18,066 nt of DNA from an uncultured Mogibacterium sp. GTDB lineage: Bacteria > Bacillota_A > Clostridia > Peptostreptococcales > Anaerovoracaceae. The stretch is taken from the NCBI RefSeq assembly GCF_938039775.1, contig NZ_CALHTQ010000209.1, positions 1-18,066 on the forward strand, read 5' to 3'. This document shows, in pieces, positions 8,228 to 16,616 of this stretch (positions within the stretch are counted from its first letter, which is position 1; the number at the start of each line of letters is the position of its first letter). Below the pieces are notes generated by a model, which was not told where the DNA came from, ran no database searches, and was given only the letters and a program-made list of their open reading frames with translations. The translations under genes were made by a program, and so were the position numbers.

Positions 8228-10000
8228 ATGTCTACATTACTAAAAAGAACACACATGTGCGGAGAGCTAAGACTAGAAGACGTTGATACAAGCGTTGTCC
8301 TAAATGGATGGGTTGCTAAGGCAAGAAGTCTTGGTGGTCTTGTATTTGTTGACATCAGGGACAAATCTGGAATTACCCAGATTACATTTAATGAAGATAT
8401 TCCTGAGGCACTTCTGGAGAAGGCAAAATCTTTGAGATCCGAATATGTAATAGGGGTTTCTGGTGTTGTAAAAGAAAGAACTTCTAAGAATGAAAACATT
8501 CCAACTGGTGCAATCGAAGTATTTGCAAACGATTTAGTAATATACTCCGAAGCGGATACACCACCTATTTATATCAAAGACGATGATAATGTAGACGAAA
8601 ATCTCCGCCTCAAATATCGTTATCTTGATCTTCGAAAAAATAAAATGCAGCGAAACATCACCTTCCGTCATAAACTGACAAAGCTTGTGCGCGATTATTT
8701 TGATGAAAATGAGTTTACAGAAGTAGAAACCCCCATGCTTATCAAGCCAACTCCTGAAGGGGCAAGAGATTATCTCGTTCCAAGCAGAGTTAATAGAGGT
8801 TGCTTCTACGCGTTGCCTCAGTCACCACAGATGTTCAAACAGCTTCTCATGGTTTCAGGCACGGATAGATATTTTCAGATTGTAAAATGTTTTAGAGACG
8901 AAGATCTACGTGCTGACAGACAGCCTGAATTCACTCAGATTGACCTCGAGATGTCATTTGCTGACTCTGATGATGTTATAAAAATACAGGAAGGTCTACT
9001 TAAGCGTGTAATGAAAGAACTCAAGGGAATTGAGATAGAAACACCTTTCCCAAGACTTACATACAAGGAAGCTATGGAGCGTTATGGCTCTGATAAGCCA
9101 GATACACGATTTGATATCGAACTAAATAAACTCAATGACATTTTTGAGCGAAGTGAATTCAAAGTCTTCCAAGATGCTCTTGCTAATGGTGGTGATATAC
9201 GAGCAATTTCAGTTCCTGGTGGTGCTGCCGAGTTTTCTCGCAAGAAAATCGATAAGTTAACAGAAGAAGCTAAGCATTACGGAGCAAAAGGTCTTTTGTG
9301 GATTAAAGTTGAGGAGAATGGCTTTGCTTCATCTGCTAGCAAGTTCCTTTCAACTGAAGAATTAACTAAGGTTGCAGAACGTTGTTGTTCTAAAGTTGGA
9401 GACATTATCTTTATTGTATCTGCACAACCTAAAGTAGTGTTCGATACACTTGGTTGGCTTAGAAGAAAAATCGCTGGAATCCTTGGATTGCTTGATGATA
9501 ATAAATTTAACTTCTTATGGGTTGTTGATTTTCCTATGTTTGAACAGGACGATGAAGGAAATATAAAGGCTATGCACCATCCATTTACGCAGCCTAAGTT
9601 AGATGAATTATATAAGTTAGATGGAGATATACTTTCACTAAACGCAGATGCATATGATATTGTTTTGAATGGAGTTGAACTTGGTGGTGGTTCTATAAGA
9701 ATTCATGACAGAGAACTTCAGGATAAGATGTTCCAGGTTCTAGGTCTAGGTGAAGAAGAGCGTATGGAGAAATTTGGTTTCTTTATCGAGGCATTTAAAT
9801 ATGGCGCTCCGCCACATGCTGGACTTGCATACGGTCTTGATAGAATGGTAATGCTTCTACTCGGCGAAAGCAGTATTCGTGAAGTTATCGCATTCCCTAA
9901 GAATGCAAATGCAGAATGCCCAGTTTCTGAAGCTCCTGGAAGAGCTGATGATGCTCAACTCAAAGAACTAGGTCTCTCTATAACTACACAGATACAATAA
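8228..10000 (+). CDS. aspS: Aspartate--tRNA ligase (AspRS)
   Basis: This class II synthetase charges tRNA-Asp. The 590 residues show the bacterial layout. An OB-fold anticodon domain (about 1-110) includes GWVAKARSLGGLVFVDIRD. The catalytic core has ETPMLIKPTPEGARDYLVPSR (167-187), motif 2 FRDEDLRADRQPEFTQIDLE (222-241) and motif 3 GLAYGLDRMVMLLLGE (532-547). The bacteria-specific GAD insertion domain fills about 285-425. I place the start at ATG 8228. The frame also has a TTG at 8216, but the AAGGAG at 8209-8214 is only one base from it and 13 from the ATG, and the ATG gives the usual N-terminus. Whether the enzyme also charges tRNA-Asn cannot be told from this window. hisS-aspS adjacency is standard in Firmicutes. 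Confidence 0.97.
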   Translation: MSTLLKRTHMCGELRLEDVDTSVVLNGWVAKARSLGGLVFVDIRDKSGITQITFNEDIPEALLEKAKSLRSEYVIGVSGVVKERTSKNENIPTGAIEVFANDLVIYSEADTPPIYIKDDDNVDENLRLKYRYLDLRKNKMQRNITFRHKLTKLVRDYFDENEFTEVETPMLIKPTPEGARDYLVPSRVNRGCFYALPQSPQMFKQLLMVSGTDRYFQIVKCFRDEDLRADRQPEFTQIDLEMSFADSDDVIKIQEGLLKRVMKELKGIEIETPFPRLTYKEAMERYGSDKPDTRFDIELNKLNDIFERSEFKVFQDALANGGDIRAISVPGGAAEFSRKKIDKLTEEAKHYGAKGLLWIKVEENGFASSASKFLSTEELTKVAERCCSKVGDIIFIVSAQPKVVFDTLGWLRRKIAGILGLLDDNKFNFLWVVDFPMFEQDDEGNIKAMHHPFTQPKLDELYKLDGDILSLNADAYDIVLNGVELGGGSIRIHDRELQDKMFQVLGLGEEERMEKFGFFIEAFKYGAPPHAGLAYGLDRMVMLLLGESSIREVIAFPKNANAECPVSEAPGRADDAQLKELGLSITTQIQ

Positions 10001-10016
10001 AATAATATAAGTTATG

Positions 10017-10030
10017 TATAATCATGTTAG
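10017..10030 (+). promoter_or_regulatory. Possible -10 region upstream of nadD
   Basis: TATAATCATGTTAG contains a perfect -10 hexamer (10017-10022) in the 76-base gap between aspS and nadD. No good -35 box is visible at the right distance, so it is a weak candidate. The same 14 bases recur at 16549-16562 upstream of efp, again as a -10 region. If used, transcription would start near 10030, which would also exclude the ATG at 10014 as the nadD start. Confidence 0.3.
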
Positions 10031-10076
10031 ACTTTTGCATGCCGATACAATTAACATTTACGAGAATGGGAATTAC

Positions 10077-10679
10077 ATGGATAAAATAGCGATATTTGGC
10101 GGTACCTTTGACCCAATTCATCTCGCTCACACAAAGCTAGCTGAAACTGCGCTGGAAGAACTTGGACTTGATAAAGTAGTTTTTATGCCAAATGCAGTTT
10201 CACCATTTAAGTTAGATTCCAAAATATTACCGGCTGAACACCGCTGTAAGATGATAGAGATTGCAATTCAGAACAATAAGCGACTAGAGATGACGACATA
10301 TGAGATTGATAAACAAGGGGTTTCATATACTTACGATACACTTCAAAATCTTTCGGTCATGTACGATTCATGTCTTTACTTTATACTAGGATACGATTCC
10401 GTTGTTGCAATAGATACATGGTATAAGGGTGCTGATATTTTAAAAACATTTCCGCTAATCACTGCTGTTAGACCTGGTACAGACATTGCACTAGGTGAAC
10501 GTAAAATTGCTGAATTTAAGAAAGTTTATGATGCAGAAATACACCTTTTACACATGCCACCGTTTGATTGTTCATCATCTCAAATAAGAGATTTATGTAG
10601 GACAGGACAACCTATTAATGGACTCGTAAACAAACTCGTAGAGGAATATATAATAAATAATGGATTATACAAAGACTAA
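10077..10679 (+). CDS. nadD: Nicotinate-nucleotide adenylyltransferase NadD
   Basis: NadD joins nicotinate mononucleotide to AMP from ATP, giving deamido-NAD, a late step of NAD synthesis in the cytosol. The N-terminal nucleotidyltransferase signature is IFGGTFDPIHLAH (about residues 5-17), with the T/HxGH-type site. SSSQIRDL near the C-terminus matches the ISSTxIR-type motif. I start at ATG 10077 (200 residues) because the family begins a few residues before the GGTFDP motif. An in-frame ATG at 10014 would add 21 residues, has no ribosome binding site, and would lie before a possible promoter start. The ribosome binding site at 10077 is itself weak (GAGAATGGGA). It overlaps yqeK by 20 bases. 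Confidence 0.95.
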   Translation: MDKIAIFGGTFDPIHLAHTKLAETALEELGLDKVVFMPNAVSPFKLDSKILPAEHRCKMIEIAIQNNKRLEMTTYEIDKQGVSYTYDTLQNLSVMYDSCLYFILGYDSVVAIDTWYKGADILKTFPLITAVRPGTDIALGERKIAEFKKVYDAEIHLLHMPPFDCSSSQIRDLCRTGQPINGLVNKLVEEYIINNGLYKD

Positions 10680-11241
10680 AGTGCTTGATGAGTATTTAAA
10701 ACGAGTACTTAAGCCTAAGCGATATATACATTCGCTAGGTGTTGTAGATATGGCTGGAGAGTTAGCCGAAATATATGGGGCAGATGTAGATAAGGCGAGA
10801 TTTGCAGGACTCGTGCACGATATAGCAAAGTGCCATTCATGCGAATCCATGAATCGACTTATTCGAACATACGGTGTTGATCTAAAGTTCATCAATACAC
10901 CAGAACTTGCTCATTCTAAAGTTGGAGCTGCTATGCTCAAGCATGATTTTGGAATTGAAGATAATGAAATATTAATGGCAGTTTCTTCTCATACTGCAGG
11001 TCGCTATGGTATGAGTTTATTAGAAGAAATCGTTTATGTAGCTGATGCGATTGAAATTAATAGAACTTATCCTGAGGTTGCAGAGCTTAGAGCACTCGCA
11101 AAACAAGACTTAGATAGGGCCTGCCTTGATATTATCGATTATAGCATAGAACTTCTCTGTGCCAGAGGAGTATCAGTAGACAACGATACATACGAAGCCA
11201 AGCGCTTCATTCAAGATAAAATTAATGAAAGGAAAAGTTAA
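10660..11241 (+). CDS. yqeK: YqeK, HD-domain symmetrical Ap4A hydrolase
   Basis: YqeK proteins are iron-dependent HD-domain enzymes that split diadenosine tetraphosphate (Ap4A) into two ADP. The 193 residues carry the HD ligands: H24 in YIHSLG, H53-D54 in LVHDIAK, H85, H111 in SSHT, and D129 in YVADAIE. Length and spacing fit the family. The gene begins inside nadD (20-base overlap in another frame), so translation is probably coupled. AGAGGA lies about 14 bases upstream. The nadD-yqeK-rsfS order is widely conserved in Firmicutes. Ap4A is made by aminoacyl-tRNA synthetases as a side product, and three synthetase genes flank it here; the functional link is inference. Confidence 0.94.
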   Translation: MDYTKTKVLDEYLKRVLKPKRYIHSLGVVDMAGELAEIYGADVDKARFAGLVHDIAKCHSCESMNRLIRTYGVDLKFINTPELAHSKVGAAMLKHDFGIEDNEILMAVSSHTAGRYGMSLLEEIVYVADAIEINRTYPEVAELRALAKQDLDRACLDIIDYSIELLCARGVSVDNDTYEAKRFIQDKINERKS

Positions 11242-11243
11242 TT

Positions 11244-11588
11244 ATGACAATGCAGAACATAGCAATTGAAATCGCAAAGGTTCTATCCGAGAAGAAAGCT
11301 CGCGATATAACTGTTATTAATATTGCAGAAAAGTCTTCTTTTGCAGACTTTTTCGTCAATGCCACTGCAGGTTCCGAAAGACAGCTCAGTGCACTTCTCG
11401 ACTTTGCATCAGAAAAAGCTGAAGAATTAGGACTAGAACAGAAGAACATTGAGGGTGTTCAGGGATCAGGCTGGATGCTAGCAGATTATGGTGACATTAT
11501 AATCAATCTATTTACAGCAGAAACACGTGACAAATATACTCTAGATAAAATCTGGAGTGATTGCGAAATAGTATTCATTGAAGAGTAA
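11244..11588 (+). CDS. rsfS: Ribosomal silencing factor RsfS
   Basis: RsfS (RsfA/Iojap family) binds protein L14 on the large ribosomal subunit and blocks joining of the subunits, lowering translation when nutrients are short. The 114-residue protein has the family hallmarks [15 protein letters not shown] (31-45), the [21 protein letters not shown] stretch around 70-91, and a final [12 protein letters not shown]. It starts 2 bases after yqeK, behind AAAGGA, and leuS follows 16 bases later. It shares a transcript with Rel in this arrangement, and both damp translation under starvation. Confidence 0.95.
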   Translation: MTMQNIAIEIAKVLSEKKARDITVINIAEKSSFADFFVNATAGSERQLSALLDFASEKAEELGLEQKNIEGVQGSGWMLADYGDIIINLFTAETRDKYTLDKIWSDCEIVFIEE

Positions 11589-11604
11589 AGGAACGGGTAA
11601 CAAT

Positions 11605-14085
11605 ATGAACGAAAAATACAATTTTGGAGAAATTGAATCGAAGTGGCAAAAGATCTGGGCGGATGAAGACGCTTTCAGAACACTCGATGATGAAACTAAA
11701 GAGAAGTACTATACTTTAGAGATGTTTCCATATCCATCTGGAAAGCTTCACATGGGACATGTTCGTAACTATTCTATTGGAGATGCTATAGCTAGATTTA
11801 AAAAGATGAAGGGATTCAACGTTCTTCATCCGATGGGATGGGATTCTTTTGGACTTCCTGCGGAAAATGCAGCTATTAAGAATGGCATTCATCCTGCAAT
11901 TTGGACAGATAGCAATATCGCTGAGATGCGAAGACAGCTATCGGCTCTTGGCTTTAGCTACGATTGGGATCGAGAAGTTGCCACATGTAAAGAAGATTAC
12001 TATCGCTGGATGCAATGGTTGTTTATTCAGTTCCATAAAAAAGGGCTCGCCTACAAGAAAGAAAATCCTGTAAATTGGTGCCCTTCTTGTCAGACAGTAC
12101 TAGCTAACGAACAGGTAGTAGAAGGTGCATGCGAGCGTTGCCATACTCTAGTAACTAAAAAGCATCTATCTCAGTGGTATCTCAAAATTACAGAATATGC
12201 AGATGCGCTGCTAGAAGATCTCGATACACTTGATGGTTGGCCAAATAAGGTTAAGCTAATGCAGAAGAACTGGATCGGTAAGTCTACTGGGGCTGAGATC
12301 AGATTTGAAATTGATGGAACAGACAAAGCTCTAGAAGTATACACTACTAGGTGTGACACTGTGTATGGTGTAACTTTCATGGTTATGGCTCCAGAGCACC
12401 CTTATGTTGCTGAATTGACTAAGGGAACAGAATATGAGGAAGCAACTAACGAGTATGTTGCAGAATGTGCTCATAAGAGTGAGATAGAAAGAGTTTCGCT
12501 CACAAAAGATAAGACTGGTGTTTTCATAGGTCACTACTGCGTTAACCCTTTTAATGGCAAGAAGATTCCAATATACATTTCAGACTATGTAATGATGGAT
12601 TATGGAACAGGTGCTGTCATGGCAGTTCCTGCTCATGACCAGAGAGATTTTGAATTTGCAAAGAAATTTGGATTAGAAATAATCCCAGTAGTAGATGTAG
12701 AAGATCCAGAAATTGATTTAAACGACCTTAAAGAAGCTGCTCCTGCTGAAGGAAAGCTTATCAACTCAGGTAAATTCAGTGGACTAGATAATCTGAAGTC
12801 AATTCCAAAGGTTATCGAATACATAGAGGAAAAAGGAATCGGAAATAAATCTGTAAACTACAAGCTTAGAGATTGGCTAATTTCACGTCAGAGATACTGG
12901 GGCTGCCCAATTCCTATGGTTTACTGTGAAGAGTGTGGTTGGGTTCCTGAGAAGGAAGAAAATTTACCCGTTAAGCTCCCAACAGATATTGAATTTACAG
13001 GAAAGGGTGAATCTCCAATAGCTACAAGTGATACATTTATTCAAACCACTTGTCCATGCTGCGGAAAGCCTGCAAGGCGAGAAATTGATACTATGGATAC
13101 TTTTGTAGATTCATCATGGTATTTCCTGAGGTACTGTGATCCACATAACGACGATATGCCTTTTGATAAGAAGAAGGTAGATTACTGGATGAATGTAGAT
13201 CAATACATCGGTGGAGTAGAACATGCAATTCTTCACCTGTTATATGCTAGATTCTTCCAGAAGGTACTAGCTGACCTCGGATATGTGTCTGCAAGAGAAC
13301 CGTTTAAAAATCTTCTAACACAGGGCATGGTTATCAAGGATGGTGCTAAGATGAGTAAATCTATTGGCAACGTTGTTAGCCCTGAGGAAATTCAGAAGAA
13401 ATACGGAGCTGATACAGCTAGACTTTTTATCCTGTTTGCAGCACCTCCAGAGAAAGAACTAGACTGGTCTGATGCTGGAGTTGAAGGTAGCTACAGATTC
13501 CTTAACAGAGTATACAGACTCGTTTATGACTACGTAACTGATATCAGAGATGTTACTGCAGCAAAGAGCGTGGTAGTAGCATCTAGTTCAGAAGATAAAG
13601 CGCTTAACTATCAACTAAACAAGACTATTAAGAAAGTTTCTGATGATGTAGGCGGCAGATTTAGTTTTAACACTGCTATCAGTTCGGTCATGGAACTTGT
13701 AAACGAAATTTACAAATACAAGCAGATTAAAAATGTAAATATGCCACTTTTAGACAAAGCAATTAAGAGCACAGTTCTTATTCTTAGTCCGTTTACACCA
13801 CATATGTGCGAGGAACTATGGTCAAACTTGGGAGAAGAATCCCGTGTATACGATGCACTATGGCCAGAGTATGACGAATCTGCATTGGTTCTCGATGAAG
13901 TTGAAGTTATCGTTCAGGTAAATGGAAAACTTAAAGATAAGCTCACTATGTCTAAGGACGCAACCAAGGAAGTACTCGAAGAGGCGGCAAGAAACAGTGA
14001 AAAGGTTCAGGAGGCAGTAGGTTCTCATAACATCGTTAAAGCTATTGTAATTCCTGGCAAACTTGTAAACTTCGTTGTTAAATAG
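11605..14085 (+). CDS. leuS: Leucine--tRNA ligase (LeuRS)
   Basis: This class I synthetase charges tRNA-Leu and edits mischarged products. Its 826 residues show [16 protein letters not shown] (43-58) with the HMGH signature at 49-52, and KMSKS at 582-586. An editing (CP1) domain spans about 225-415, with TTRCDTVYG (247-255) and the editing Asp in HDQRDFEFA. Two Cys pairs in the first zinc region (C159/C162, C176/C179) and two more (C441/C444, C483/C486) could each bind a metal. The stretch before KMSKS is very short ([15 protein letters not shown]), so the leucine-specific insertion of the E. coli enzyme is absent, as in Bacillus. I start at ATG 11605, 12 bases after AAAGGA. An in-frame TTG at 11578 lies inside rsfS and lacks a binding site. 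There is no T-box leader. Confidence 0.97.
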   Translation: MNEKYNFGEIESKWQKIWADEDAFRTLDDETKEKYYTLEMFPYPSGKLHMGHVRNYSIGDAIARFKKMKGFNVLHPMGWDSFGLPAENAAIKNGIHPAIWTDSNIAEMRRQLSALGFSYDWDREVATCKEDYYRWMQWLFIQFHKKGLAYKKENPVNWCPSCQTVLANEQVVEGACERCHTLVTKKHLSQWYLKITEYADALLEDLDTLDGWPNKVKLMQKNWIGKSTGAEIRFEIDGTDKALEVYTTRCDTVYGVTFMVMAPEHPYVAELTKGTEYEEATNEYVAECAHKSEIERVSLTKDKTGVFIGHYCVNPFNGKKIPIYISDYVMMDYGTGAVMAVPAHDQRDFEFAKKFGLEIIPVVDVEDPEIDLNDLKEAAPAEGKLINSGKFSGLDNLKSIPKVIEYIEEKGIGNKSVNYKLRDWLISRQRYWGCPIPMVYCEECGWVPEKEENLPVKLPTDIEFTGKGESPIATSDTFIQTTCPCCGKPARREIDTMDTFVDSSWYFLRYCDPHNDDMPFDKKKVDYWMNVDQYIGGVEHAILHLLYARFFQKVLADLGYVSAREPFKNLLTQGMVIKDGAKMSKSIGNVVSPEEIQKKYGADTARLFILFAAPPEKELDWSDAGVEGSYRFLNRVYRLVYDYVTDIRDVTAAKSVVVASSSEDKALNYQLNKTIKKVSDDVGGRFSFNTAISSVMELVNEIYKYKQIKNVNMPLLDKAIKSTVLILSPFTPHMCEELWSNLGEESRVYDALWPEYDESALVLDEVEVIVQVNGKLKDKLTMSKDATKEVLEEAARNSEKVQEAVGSHNIVKAIVIPGKLVNFVVK

Positions 14086-14104
14086 CTCTGAGGTAATTAA
14101 GAGA

Positions 14105-16171
14105 ATGGAAAACAGAAATAATAAAAAGTTCCAGAAGTCTCATAAATCAAGCTCATCTGGAACAAGAAAAAAAATTGCTAGCAATCGTGGCGGTGAACTA
14201 TCGCCACGTAGTAGTAATTTTAAAGTAATTGACAATTCTCGTTCCAGGGCAAAAGGTGTAAAGACTTTAATAAATGAAGACACAAAAAATTATTCGACAA
14301 TTGGGACTGAGAATAAATATAAACCTAATAACAAAAATAATAATAAGAAAAGTGATAATGTTAAAAGCGTAAATAATAATAACATTAAGCAAAACAATAA
14401 TATCAAACAGAATAATAATCAGAAAAAAACATATAGTGGGAATAAAAACGTTCAACACAAAAATAATTCCACTAACAATCAGAAATATAATAATCGTCAG
14501 AGGAGACCTAAGGCTGTGCTGGAAACTATGCGAGTTATGCCTCTAGGCGGGCTCAAGGAGATTGGCAAAAATATCACTCTTGTCGAGTACAAGAATGACA
14601 TTCTGATAATTGACTGTGGGTTTTCTTTTCCTGAAGATGAGATGTTTGGTATTGATGTAGTCATTCCAGATTTTACTTACCTCAAGGAGAATATGGAAAA
14701 AATTAAAGGCCTTATCATCACACATGGACATGAAGACCATATTGGCGGCGTGCCATTTCTACTAAAGGAAATTAACACTCCAGTGTATGCTCCACCTCTA
14801 GCAATGGGGCTTATTCGCAACAAGCTCAAGGAACACGGACTATCCATGAAAGAGCATGTTATAGAAGCTGGTGAAACTTTCAATGTTGGGTCATTTAAAA
14901 TTGAAGCGATTCATACCAACCACAGCATAGCTGATGCAATGGCTTATTCTATAAAATGTCCTGGTGGGCATCTCGTTCATACTGGAGATTTTAAAGTAGA
15001 TTTTTCTCCGCTTGACGGAAAGAGAATTGACCTCGCCAAGTTCGCACAACTTGGTCAGGAGGGTGTAGACGTGTTGCTTTGTGACAGCACTAATGTATTG
15101 AGACCAGGTTACACTCCATCAGAGCGTGTTGTTGTCGATTCTATGAATGAGATATTTTCAAAGACAGATAAGCGCCTAATTATTGCAACTTTCTCATCAA
15201 ATATTTATAGAATTAAATATTTCATGGAAGCTTCGATAAAATATGGCCGAAAGATAGCAATATCAGGACGATCGATGGAAAATGTATTAACCCTTGCTAG
15301 AGAACTAGGGTACCTGGATCTTCCAGAGTCTGCTTTTGTAGATATTAGAAAGATTGGAAATATACCTGATGCAAATATAACCATTATTACTACTGGTAGC
15401 CAGGGTGAACCTATGTCTGCATTAACAAGAATGGCGAACGACTCACATAGAGCAGTTAAGCTAAAGTCAGGTGATACAGTTGTTTTCTCATCATCGCCAA
15501 TTCCTGGAAATGCAAAGGCCGTAACGAATATTGTAAATAAACTTTACGAGAAAAAAGTTAATGTCTTCTTGTCAGACTTTGTCGATATCCATGTATCCGG
15601 ACATGCTTGTAAAGAAGAATTAAAGCTAATCCACTCGCTGATAAGACCGCGATTCTTTATACCTGCTCACGGAGAATATCGCCATTTAAGAGAACATGCG
15701 CAGCTTGCTGAATCAATGGGCATGGACAGAGGGAATATCTTCGTCATGAATAATGGTGATGCTCTTCGCATAACTGGAAAGCAAGCCAAAATAGAACCAG
15801 AACAGGCATCTGCTGAAGATATTCTTGTAGATGGATATGGCATCGGTGATGTCGGTAATGTTGTACTTCGTGATAGAAAGCAACTATCTGAGTCAGGATT
15901 AATAGTTATAGCAGTTTCTATCGATAGCAATTCGGGATTACTTGCTGCTAGGCCTGAACTAATAACACGTGGCTTTATCTATGTAAAGGAGAATATGCCT
16001 CTTATAAATGAAGCTACTGAAGTTGTATTTGAGTCAATCGATAAATGGAACAATATAGGTTCAGAAGACATAAATACTTTAAAGAATATTATCAAGGATG
16101 ATATGAGAGGTTTCATTTACAAGAAGACTCGTAGAAGTCCAGTCATTCTACCAGTAATAATGGGTATTTAA
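14105..16171 (+). CDS. rnj: Ribonuclease J with a long Asn/Lys-rich N-terminal extension
   Basis: RNase J is a zinc-dependent endo- and 5'-3' exoribonuclease that matures and degrades RNA. The catalytic part (about 138-688) matches the usual length of about 550 residues. It has the MBL motif HGHEDH (207-212), HTGDF (292-296), D327 in LCDSTN, the beta-CASP region with STNV and SGHAC (498-502), and AHGEYRHL (521-528). Ahead of it lie about 137 residues of low complexity, rich in Asn, Lys, Ser and Gln and poor in acidic and hydrophobic residues, including two IKQNNN units. This tail is probably disordered and may bind RNA or partners. I start at ATG 14105 behind TGAGGT (14089-14094). A TTG at 14075 inside leuS is in frame but unlikely. 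The gene is uninterrupted. I cannot say from the sequence whether it is the J1 or J2 type. Confidence 0.95.
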   Translation: MENRNNKKFQKSHKSSSSGTRKKIASNRGGELSPRSSNFKVIDNSRSRAKGVKTLINEDTKNYSTIGTENKYKPNNKNNNKKSDNVKSVNNNNIKQNNNIKQNNNQKKTYSGNKNVQHKNNSTNNQKYNNRQRRPKAVLETMRVMPLGGLKEIGKNITLVEYKNDILIIDCGFSFPEDEMFGIDVVIPDFTYLKENMEKIKGLIITHGHEDHIGGVPFLLKEINTPVYAPPLAMGLIRNKLKEHGLSMKEHVIEAGETFNVGSFKIEAIHTNHSIADAMAYSIKCPGGHLVHTGDFKVDFSPLDGKRIDLAKFAQLGQEGVDVLLCDSTNVLRPGYTPSERVVVDSMNEIFSKTDKRLIIATFSSNIYRIKYFMEASIKYGRKIAISGRSMENVLTLARELGYLDLPESAFVDIRKIGNIPDANITIITTGSQGEPMSALTRMANDSHRAVKLKSGDTVVFSSSPIPGNAKAVTNIVNKLYEKKVNVFLSDFVDIHVSGHACKEELKLIHSLIRPRFFIPAHGEYRHLREHAQLAESMGMDRGNIFVMNNGDALRITGKQAKIEPEQASAEDILVDGYGIGDVGNVVLRDRKQLSESGLIVIAVSIDSNSGLLAARPELITRGFIYVKENMPLINEATEVVFESIDKWNNIGSEDINTLKNIIKDDMRGFIYKKTRRSPVILPVIMGI
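14186..14208 (+). repeat. Inverted repeat in the rnj 5' coding region
   Basis: CGTGGCG (14186-14192) and CGCCACG (14202-14208) are perfect reverse complements. A G-U and a U-A pair extend the stem to 9 bp around a GAACU loop. It is a GC-rich stem in otherwise AT-rich sequence, 81 bases into rnj, within the low-complexity tail. Confidence 0.45.
14372..14419 (+). repeat. Asn-rich IKQNNN peptide repeat in RNase J
   Basis: Residues 90-105 read as NNNNIKQNNNIKQNNN. The two I-K-Q units use different codons at all three positions (ATT AAG CAA versus ATC AAA CAG). The match is therefore at peptide level and not a fresh DNA duplication. Confidence 0.7.
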
Positions 16172-16188
16172 ACCATTGATTTAATTTC

Positions 16189-16194
16189 AGGAGG
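16189..16194 (+). promoter_or_regulatory. Strong ribosome binding site of the YlbF-family gene
   Basis: AGGAGG sits 8 bases before the ATG at 16203. An in-frame GTG at 16194 overlaps the site itself and cannot be the start. Confidence 0.8.
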
Positions 16195-16202
16195 TGTTTA
16201 AT

Positions 16203-16535
16203 ATGAATGTATATTCAAGTGCCCATGAACTCGCATCTGCAATTAAGGCAAGCAATGAGTTTATGGATTACGATAAGCTTCGCAAGGAAATAGAGCAAGA
16301 TCCAACACTAAATCAAATGATTAATGATATGCAGAAGCGTCAAATCGAGATTCAGGCTAAACAGCTAAGCGGTGAAGAAGTAGGACAGGAAGCGATGGCA
16401 CAGATGCAGTCACTGTATGCTATGATGTCATCTAATCCTAAAGCTGCAGAATACATGCAAGCAGAGGCGAGATTTGCTATAATGATGAAGGACGTATACG
16501 AAATTCTTTCAGATGTAGTCAAGATTAATATTTAG
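16203..16535 (+). CDS. YlbF family protein
   Basis: This 110-residue, mostly helical, charged protein belongs to the YlbF/YmcA/YheA family. It has the N-terminal pattern SAHELASAIKASNEFMDYDKLRKEI, a central Gln/Met-rich helix, and a C-terminal helix with F-IMMKDVYEILSDVV. In Bacillus subtilis, YlbF and YmcA form a complex with YaaT that steers RNase Y and affects competence, sporulation and biofilm formation. Which member of the family this is cannot be settled by eye, so I give no symbol. It has no enzyme motifs and no membrane segment. It lies 31 bases after RNase J with a strong binding site, so a role with RNA decay is an attractive inference. Its 3' end contains the likely efp promoter. 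Confidence 0.85.
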   Translation: MNVYSSAHELASAIKASNEFMDYDKLRKEIEQDPTLNQMINDMQKRQIEIQAKQLSGEEVGQEAMAQMQSLYAMMSSNPKAAEYMQAEARFAIMMKDVYEILSDVVKINI

Positions 16536-16554
16536 TCTTAACATCTGATATAAT
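16525..16554 (+). promoter_or_regulatory. Likely promoter for efp (extended -10)
   Basis: A perfect TATAAT (16549-16554) is preceded by TG one base earlier (16546-16547), an extended -10. A partial -35 box TTAATA (16525-16530, four of six) lies 18 bases upstream, over the end of the YlbF-family gene. Transcription would start near 16561, giving a leader of about 55 bases. This would let efp be expressed apart from the upstream run. Confidence 0.55.
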
Positions 16555-16616
16555 CATGTTAGTATAGTTTATAAAACAAGAAAATAATTTTAATATCACA
16601 GAAAGAGAGATTAAGT

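Noticed and set aside
8095..8499. 134-codon - strand frame over the hisS/aspS junction
   Set aside because: It is fully covered by two confidently identified genes on the other strand and has no family features; it is a shadow frame.
10014..10076. Upstream ATG extending NadD by 21 residues
   Set aside because: There is no ribosome binding site before it, the added residues do not match the family N-terminus, and the ATG overlaps a possible -10 box.
16521..16539. AT-rich hairpin at the end of the YlbF-family gene, considered as a terminator
   Set aside because: The stem is 8 bp, almost all A-U with one wobble, and no T-run follows. It also overlaps the -35 region of the efp promoter.
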